From: Neorhizobium huautlense
GTDB taxonomy: Bacteria > Pseudomonadota > Alphaproteobacteria > Rhizobiales > Rhizobiaceae
Length of the DNA stretch: 53,523 bases
Assembly (NCBI RefSeq): GCF_002968575.1
Contig: NZ_PVBM01000030.1
Span: forward strand, 1 to 53,523
Direction: 5' to 3'
A program made the position numbers and the translations under genes. This document shows, one piece after another, positions 48,716-53,523 of the stretch (its first letter is position 1; every line of letters starts with the position of its first letter). The notes under the pieces are model-generated. The model did no database searches, was not told where the DNA came from, and worked only from the letters and a program-made list of their open reading frames with translations.

Positions 48716-49753
48716 TCAGGCGGTCTGGAAGGGGACGGAAATGTGCCGCTTTTGGGTAAGCCATGCGGGAATCGGCAAGCCCTTCGATTTCAGGAAATCG
48801 GGATTGAAGAGCTTCGACTGATAGCGGTTGCCGTAATCGCAGAGGATCGTCACGATCGTGTGGCCGGGGCCGAGGTCGCGCGCAAGCCGGATGGCGCCGG
48901 CAATATTGATGCCGGTCGATCCGCCGAGGCAGAGGCCTTCCTTCTCGACGAGGCTGAAGATCAAGGGCAGGGCTTCGGCATCCGGAATGCGATAGGCGAA
49001 ATCGGGTGTGAAGCCTTCGAGATTGGCGGTAATGCGGCCCTGGCCGATACCCTCCGTGATGGAGGATCCTTCCGATTTAAGCTCGCCATGGGCGTAATAC
49101 TCGTAGAGGGCGGCGCCCTCGGGATCGGCGATGCCGATCTTGACATTGGGTTTTTTCGCCCGGAGACCCTTGGCGACACCTGCGAGCGTGCCGCCGGAGC
49201 CGACAGCGCAGATGAACCCGTCGACCTTGCCGTTGGTCTGCTCCCAGATTTCCGGTGCGGTCGTCTCAACGTGGGCTTCCCGGTTGGCGACATTGTCGAA
49301 CTGATTGGCCCAGATGGCCCCGGCAGGCTCGCTTTTGGCAAGTTCTTCCGCGAGACGCCCGGAAATCTTCACGTAGTTGTTGGGATTTTTATAAGGAACC
49401 GCAGGCACCTCCACCAGTTCGGCGCCGAATAGCTTCAGCGCATCCTTCTTTTCCTGGCTCTGGGTTTCCGGAATGACGATAACCGTGCGGTAACCGAGCG
49501 CCTTGGCGACCAGCGTCAGGCCGATCCCTGTATTGCCTGCGGTCCCCTCGACGATCACGCCGCCCGGCCGCAGCAGTCCCTTCTTCTCCGCTTCGCGGAT
49601 GATGTAGAGTGCCGCGCGATCCTTGACCGACTGGCCGGGATTGAGGAATTCGGCCTTTCCGAAAATCTCACAGCCGGTCGCTTCGGAAGCACCTTTCAAT
49701 CGGATAAGGGGCGTATTGCCGATCACGTCGAGGACGGAGGAATGGGAGGTCAT
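48716..49753 (-). CDS. cysK: cysteine synthase A
   Basis: A 345-residue PLP enzyme that makes cysteine from O-acetylserine and sulfide. The PLP Lys lies in NPGQSVKDRAALYI, the substrate loop in VEGTAGNTGIG, and the phosphate cup in CAVGSGGTLAGVAKGL. Length is on the long side of CysK (usual 310-330), with a C-terminal extension (SKGLPIPAWLTQKRHISVPF). The ATG at 49753 follows AAGGTAG; an ATG 7 codons upstream is the alternative. It heads the cluster with the AlaX-like, sseA and GNAT genes, with short gaps. Confidence 0.94.
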   Translation of the reverse strand: MTSHSSVLDVIGNTPLIRLKGASEATGCEIFGKAEFLNPGQSVKDRAALYIIREAEKKGLLRPGGVIVEGTAGNTGIGLTLVAKALGYRTVIVIPETQSQEKKDALKLFGAELVEVPAVPYKNPNNYVKISGRLAEELAKSEPAGAIWANQFDNVANREAHVETTAPEIWEQTNGKVDGFICAVGSGGTLAGVAKGLRAKKPNVKIGIADPEGAALYEYYAHGELKSEGSSITEGIGQGRITANLEGFTPDFAYRIPDAEALPLIFSLVEKEGLCLGGSTGINIAGAIRLARDLGPGHTIVTILCDYGNRYQSKLFNPDFLKSKGLPIPAWLTQKRHISVPFQTA

Positions 49754-50080
49754 CGGGCTACCTTGTTGTTCCATGCTGATTTAAGACCGGTCTTTTCGGC
49801 GGGCAAGCGTCGGAGAGCAAGAAATTCTGTTTCCGGAAAGAGTGGACCCCGGTAAAATCCATCTTCGGTTGATGAAAGACCGCGGGCGGGCGGTTGCCGC
49901 GCGATCGAGGGGCCGGTCGCCGCGCCCGGGGGTCCCCTGAGATTTGAGATTTTAATATCACGGAAACAGTAATCCAAAACCGCTGCCGTACGTATATCAA
50001 TTCGATTGAAGCCCATACTGAACCGTGTCATTCATGATTTTCGCGCAGCGTGAATTTCACTTACGAACTGGCCTTTGGAC
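49754..50080. other. spacer between cysK and the ChrR-like gene
   Basis: This 327-bp divergent spacer has no supportable gene. It should hold promoters for cysK (minus) and the ChrR-like gene (plus). I see a GC-rich centre (CGCGCCCGGGGG near 49922) and an AT-rich right part, but no clear operator. Confidence 0.4.
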
Positions 50081-50725
50081 ATGCTGCTGAACCTGGAGAG
50101 GTTAGACCTTCTTATCGCACACTACGTGGCCGGCGCTCTTCCGAAACCGGCCGATGTGCTTGTCGGGTCTTATCTGGAAATGCAAGCTGCGGCGGCGCGC
50201 CTTGCAAGTCTGCTCGAGGGAATAGCCGGTGAGGTTTTGGCCGGCAGCGAACCGCTTGCAATGTCAAATCGGGATCAGAGCCTCGAAAAGATCTTCCTCT
50301 CACGCCCGCCCGTGATCACAGGCGAAAAGTCCCAATATTCCCGATCCGGTCTGCCCTCCCTCCTGCAATCCTATGCGGGGGGCGATCTTGCGGACATCCC
50401 ATGGCGAACACGGCTGCCGGGATTCCGGCAGTATGTCATCGAAAAATCCAAGGACGTGGAAGCCAGTCTTCTCTGGCTGCGCCCGGGTAGGGCCCTTCCC
50501 CACCATGGGCATAAGGGACTGGAACTGACGCTGGTGATCGAGGGCGAGTTCCACGACCATCGGGGCCGGTTTGCAGCTGGGGATGTTTCTGTCGCTGATG
50601 AAACGCTGGATCATCGGCCCGTCGCGGCAAGCCGCGCACCGTGCATCTGCTTTTCCATCCTGTTCGCGCCGATTTCTCTTTCCGGTCGGATACCGAGATT
50701 GGTGGGCGATATTCTCGGCATATGA
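50081..50725 (+). CDS. ChrR-like cupin protein, without an adjacent sigma factor
   Basis: A 214-residue protein resembling anti-sigma factors of the ChrR family. A helical N-terminal part (LDLLIAHYVAGALPKPADVL) is followed by a cupin domain with metal ligands in PHHGHKGLELTLVIEGEF and DVSVADETLDHRP. The zinc ligands (H-x25-C-x2-C) of the classical ChrR anti-sigma domain are missing, because no Cys is present in the N-terminal half. No ECF sigma gene lies beside it. So it may be a free-standing sensor rather than a true anti-sigma factor. Start is uncertain: TTG at 50075 is in frame and the Shine-Dalgarno is weak. Confidence 0.7.
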   Translation: MLLNLERLDLLIAHYVAGALPKPADVLVGSYLEMQAAAARLASLLEGIAGEVLAGSEPLAMSNRDQSLEKIFLSRPPVITGEKSQYSRSGLPSLLQSYAGGDLADIPWRTRLPGFRQYVIEKSKDVEASLLWLRPGRALPHHGHKGLELTLVIEGEFHDHRGRFAAGDVSVADETLDHRPVAASRAPCICFSILFAPISLSGRIPRLVGDILGI

Positions 50726-50730
50726 GCAGC

Positions 50731-50758
50731 AAAAGAAAAAGCCGGCATTCACCGGCTT
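50731..50758 (-). terminator. terminator of the DUF982 gene
   Basis: AAGCCGG pairs with CCGGCTT around a 6-base loop, and on the minus strand TTTTTCTTTT follows. It lies 6 bp after the DUF982 stop and may also end the ChrR-like transcript from the other side. Confidence 0.8.
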
Positions 50759-50763
50759 GACGT

Positions 50764-51006
50764 CTAGTTCAGGTGAAGCTGCGCTTCACTGACTGCCTGC
50801 TCGAATTGCTGGCGCGCTTCCTCCGGTGATCTGCGGCCGTCGAGCGCGGCCCGGCAGACGCTGCGTGCCTTGACGAAATGCGGTCCGCGCATATCCGGCC
50901 ACCGATCGGTCAATAAAGCCAACGCCTCGAAAGGTCCGTTGATGACCTCTGTGCCGAGATGGCCGAATGCAACGCGAACCGGCTTTTGCCAGCTTGTCTG
51001 CGGCAT
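50764..51006 (-). CDS. DUF982 family protein
   Basis: An 80-residue protein of the DUF982 family, which is nearly restricted to rhizobia and relatives. The pattern is present: VINGPFEALALLTDRWPDMRG, then FVKARSVCRAALDGRRSPEE. GGAGG 8 bases before the ATG at 51006 sets the start; the frame further up is unsupported. It has no known function. A clear terminator follows. Confidence 0.88.
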   Translation of the reverse strand: MPQTSWQKPVRVAFGHLGTEVINGPFEALALLTDRWPDMRGPHFVKARSVCRAALDGRRSPEEARQQFEQAVSEAQLHLN

Positions 51007-51261
51007 GTGTGTCTCCTCCCTGATGCCAACCATAACAAACGCGCAACGCGCGAAACGGTTCCTCCCGCCTAGGCATAAAAATTTGCACCCGCTGATCGCT
51101 ACTGTCTATCAGAAAATGCCGGCAGGCCAGTAGAGCGGGAGGAGGATGTAGTTTGACATTGCTTGCTTCTTCAGGCGCCGAGTCAGGTCCCGATCATTTC
51201 CTTGCAGGCGACGAAGAATGGTTGCTATGAGGCCTTGAAGAGTGATCGCGGGAGAGGCGCC

Positions 51262-51903
51262 ATGCAGGAACGATTTCTCATCCAGGGACCGAGCAATTCC
51301 AGCGTCACGATCCTTTTGGCGCATGGCGCCGGCGCACCGATGGATTCGGCCTCCATGACTGCGGCGGCAGATGCTCTCGCCTCCCAAGGTTTTCGCGTCG
51401 CTCGCTTCGAGTTCGGCTACATGAGAGCCCGCCGGACGTCCGGCGAGCGAAAGCCGCCGCCGAAAGCGGAAACCCTCAATCCGGAATACGGGGCTGCGAT
51501 CGATGACATCGGCAATACTGAGAGGCTGATTATCGGCGGAAAGTCCATGGGCGGCAGGGTCGCCAGCATGATCGCCGACGACCTCCATGCCAAGGGCAAG
51601 GTGGCGGGGCTCCTTTGCCTCGGTTATCCCTTTCATCCACCCGGCAAGCCGGATCAGCTTCGCACGCAGCATCTCAAGGCTCTGAAGACGCCCGCGCTGA
51701 TATGCCAGGGGACGCGCGACGAATTCGGCACGCGGGAAGAGGTCTCCGGCTACCAGTTATCCGACAGTATCGAATTCCTCTGGCTGGAGGATGGCGATCA
51801 CGACCTCAAGCCGCGAAAGACGATCTCCGGCTTCTCGACAGCCGATCACCTCGCCACAATGGCGCAGATGGTCCGGGCCTGGGCGGACCAGCTAAAACTT
51901 TAG
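51262..51903 (+). CDS. small alpha/beta hydrolase (KANL3/Tex30-like)
   Basis: A 213-residue soluble hydrolase. The nucleophile elbow is IGGKSMGGRVAS (GxSxG), the oxyanion segment is LLAHGAGAPMDS, the Asp is in CQGTRDEFGTR and the His in LEDGDHDLKPRK. This compact form with a lysine-proline-rich region after the first strand pair (SGERKPPPK) fits the KANL3/Tex30-like dienelactone-hydrolase group. GGGAGAGG precedes the ATG at 51262; the frame upstream is open but unsupported. Substrate unknown. Confidence 0.86.
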   Translation: MQERFLIQGPSNSSVTILLAHGAGAPMDSASMTAAADALASQGFRVARFEFGYMRARRTSGERKPPPKAETLNPEYGAAIDDIGNTERLIIGGKSMGGRVASMIADDLHAKGKVAGLLCLGYPFHPPGKPDQLRTQHLKALKTPALICQGTRDEFGTREEVSGYQLSDSIEFLWLEDGDHDLKPRKTISGFSTADHLATMAQMVRAWADQLKL

Positions 51904-52021
51904 CCTCAAGCGATCCGCGGTCGTCAGACATTTTTGGCAGTGATCGAACCGTGGGCGCATTGGGTCACCGGGTGGTGAGGCACCTCCTCGACAGACTTTG
52001 TTTCTTCCCGTTTGATGTTAC

Positions 52022-52035
52022 GTACTATTTAGTAC
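52022..52035 (+). promoter_or_regulatory. palindromic operator upstream of the quiC-like gene
   Basis: GTACTATTTAGTAC is a perfect inverted repeat with 6-bp arms. It lies 80 bp before the quiC-like start and overlaps a possible -10 (TACTAT). It has the shape of a TetR- or GntR-type site; the regulator is not in the window. Confidence 0.5.
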
Positions 52036-52114
52036 AAAATATTTTTGCACGAATGCAGGCCTATTGCAGCGGCTGCGCTGGGCATGGCGGATGGATTTGG
52101 AGGAGTGGAGAGCG

Positions 52115-53523
52115 ATGAAGACCTCGATAGCGACGGTATCGATCAGCGGTGAGTTGCCTGAGAAGCTTGAGGCGATTGCGAGAGCCGGGTTTGACGGGGT
52201 TGAGATCTTCGAGAACGACTTTCTGGCCTTTGACGGGTCGCCTGCGGATGTCGGGAAGATGGTTCGCGATTATGGGCTGACGATCACCCTGTTCCAGCCG
52301 TTCCGCGATTTCGAGGGCATGCCGGAGCCGCTGCGGGGGCGCACCTTCGACCGGGCCGAGCGCAAGTTCGACGTCATGCAGGAGCTCGGCACCGATCTTC
52401 TCTTGGTCTGCTCGAATGTCTCGCCGGTGTCGCTTGGCGGCATCGAGCGGGCGGCGGCCGATTTCCATGAGCTCGGCGAGCGGGCGGCCAGCCGCGGCCT
52501 GAAGGTCGGCTACGAGGCGCTCGCCTGGGGCCGGCATATCAGCGACCACCGCGACGCCTGGGAGATCGTCCGACGCGCCGATCATCCAAATATCGGCCTC
52601 ATCCTCGACAGTTTCCACACCCTGTCGAAGAAGATCGACATCAATTCGATCCGCTCGATCCCGAAGGACAAGATCTTCATCGTGCAGCTCGCCGATGCGC
52701 CGCTGATCGACATGGACCTGCTCTACTGGTCGAGGCATTTCCGCAACATGCCGGGCGAGGGCGATCTTCCGGTGAGGGAGTTTACCGCCGCCGTCGCCGA
52801 AACCGGTTATGACGGCTATTTCTCGCTGGAGATCTTCAACGACCAGTTCCGCGGCGGACAGGCCCGGGCGATTGCCGCCGACGGCTACCGCTCGCTGATC
52901 TATCTCGGCGACCGGGTGCGCCGCAGCAGCCCCGGTGCGGCAAGCCTTTCGGTGCCGGCGATGCCGGACCGGGCAAAGGTCAGGAGCGTCGGTTTCGTGG
53001 AATTTTCCGCCGACGAGAAGGATGCCGCCGATCTCGTGGCGATCCTGAAGACGCTCGGCTTTCGAAGGATCGGCATCCACAGGACGAAGAAGGTCGCGCT
53101 GTTTCAGCAGGGCGGCATCCGGCTTCTCGTCAATACCGAGGACAGGGGTTTTGCCAGCGCCTCGTTTGCGGTGCACGGCACCTCGGCCTATGCGACGGCG
53201 CTTGTCGTCGACGATGCGCAGGCAGCACTTGCGCGCGCCATGGCGCTCGGTGCCGAACCGTTCATCCAGGCGGTCGGCCCCGGCGAGGTGGAGATCCCGG
53301 CGATCCGCGGCGTCGGTGGCGGGCTGATCTACCTGCTCGACGACAGAGGCGAAGCCGGCCGCTTTTCCGAGATCGATTTTATCCCCGTCGACGACGAGGC
53401 AGGGGCAGGGGCCGGGACAAGAACAGGGGCAGGGACAGAGCCAGAGGCTGAGGCCGTGGTGCCGGCACATCTCGACCATGTCGACCACATCGCCCAGACG
53501 GTCGCCTACGAGGAAATGCCGAC
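52115..53523 (+). CDS. quiC: 3-dehydroshikimate dehydratase / HPPD-like bifunctional protein (partial at right edge)
   Basis: At least 469 codons, cut by the window end. Residues 1-270 form an AP-endonuclease-type TIM barrel (MKTSIATVSISGELPEKLEA, then GFDGVEIFENDFL, NIGLILDSFHTLSKKIDI and GYFSLEIFNDQFRGG) of 3-dehydroshikimate dehydratases, which make protocatechuate. A glyoxalase/HPPD-like domain starts near 290 (VGFVEFSADEKDAADLVAIL). An Ala/Gly/Thr/Glu tract (residues about 429-449) separates it from a second such unit (HLDHVDHIAQTV). GGAGAG precedes the ATG. It probably feeds quinate or shikimate into the beta-ketoadipate route; partners would lie beyond the window. Confidence 0.85.
   Translation, partial: MKTSIATVSISGELPEKLEAIARAGFDGVEIFENDFLAFDGSPADVGKMVRDYGLTITLFQPFRDFEGMPEPLRGRTFDRAERKFDVMQELGTDLLLVCSNVSPVSLGGIERAAADFHELGERAASRGLKVGYEALAWGRHISDHRDAWEIVRRADHPNIGLILDSFHTLSKKIDINSIRSIPKDKIFIVQLADAPLIDMDLLYWSRHFRNMPGEGDLPVREFTAAVAETGYDGYFSLEIFNDQFRGGQARAIAADGYRSLIYLGDRVRRSSPGAASLSVPAMPDRAKVRSVGFVEFSADEKDAADLVAILKTLGFRRIGIHRTKKVALFQQGGIRLLVNTEDRGFASASFAVHGTSAYATALVVDDAQAALARAMALGAEPFIQAVGPGEVEIPAIRGVGGGLIYLLDDRGEAGRFSEIDFIPVDDEAGAGAGTRTGAGTEPEAEAVVPAHLDHVDHIAQTVAYEEMP
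53399..53452 (+). repeat. imperfect GGGGCA/GGGACA hexamer tract in quiC
   Basis: The coding strand repeats GGGGCA, GGGGCC, GGGACA and related hexamers and stays in frame, encoding an Ala-Gly-Thr-Arg then Glu/Pro-rich linker. It sits between the two glyoxalase-like units and could vary in length between strains. Confidence 0.6.

Noticed and set aside
52061..53488. 475-codon minus-strand frame opposite the quiC-like gene
   Set aside because: Antisense shadow: the plus-strand frame has clear TIM-barrel and glyoxalase motifs and a Shine-Dalgarno, while this one has neither.

Overview
The window is about 53.5 kb of GC-rich, gene-dense chromosome from an alphaproteobacterium, most likely a member of the Rhizobiaceae (Rhizobium/Agrobacterium/Ensifer relatives). 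The support comes from the gene content: a long cobalamin-dependent class II ribonucleotide reductase, phnCDE-type transport genes with two permeases in the style of rhizobial phoCDET, an Omp25-like barrel protein, and rhizobial small families (DUF982, DUF1059, HlyU-type). This is an assignment from protein character only. There is no rRNA, CRISPR array, integrase or transposase; one tRNA-Leu(UAA) is present.

Layout. 0-2.7 kb: a DUF1059 protein, a decayed MFS transporter and an outer-membrane barrel protein. 2.7-5.2 kb: an arsenic operon (arsR, thioredoxin-type arsC, glutaredoxin-type arsC, acr3) with a palindromic operator on the arsR start codon. 5.2-9.7 kb: a phosphate/phosphonate ABC importer (phnC, phnD, phnE1, phnE2) on the minus strand, behind four 11-bp-spaced half-sites that look like a Pho box, with a terminator-like hairpin after phnD. 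10-11.4 kb: three consecutive genes for secreted Gly/Ser/Thr-rich repeat proteins of unknown function. 11.4-13 kb: a palindromic repeat, a small Cys-rich protein and an AT-rich DUF4238 gene that looks acquired. 13.1-17.7 kb: nrdJ and a long non-coding upstream region with a probable NrdR box pair.

17.7-25.1 kb: a periplasmic Cache-like protein with a chemoreceptor, gpt, a tandem universal stress protein, a CinA-N/MoCF protein, wrbA, a TylF-like methyltransferase and a small exported Arg/Tyr-rich protein. 25.2-31.4 kb: tRNA-Leu, a PPP-type phosphatase, trkH, ilvA, an alpha/beta hydrolase, a glycerophosphodiesterase and a HlyU-type protein. 31.4-36 kb: the most striking gene, an ammonium transporter fused to HAMP-like, PAS, GGDEF and EAL domains, followed by a second membrane diguanylate cyclase. 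A PilZ protein lies 7 kb further on, so three c-di-GMP-related genes occur within 12 kb.

36-47 kb: azoR with a divergent LysR regulator, zntB, DUF2087, a PhzF-like protein, cpdB, the PilZ protein, a divergent Lrp-type regulator/alanine dehydrogenase pair, and a PadR-type regulator whose promoter carries repeated TTTAGATATATCG sites. 46-50 kb: a minus-strand cluster cysK, alaX-like editing protein, sseA, GNAT and DUF1203, which links cysteine synthesis, sulfur transfer and tRNA proofreading. 50-53.5 kb: an orphan ChrR-like cupin, DUF982, an alpha/beta hydrolase, and a 3-dehydroshikimate dehydratase-like gene that runs off the right edge.
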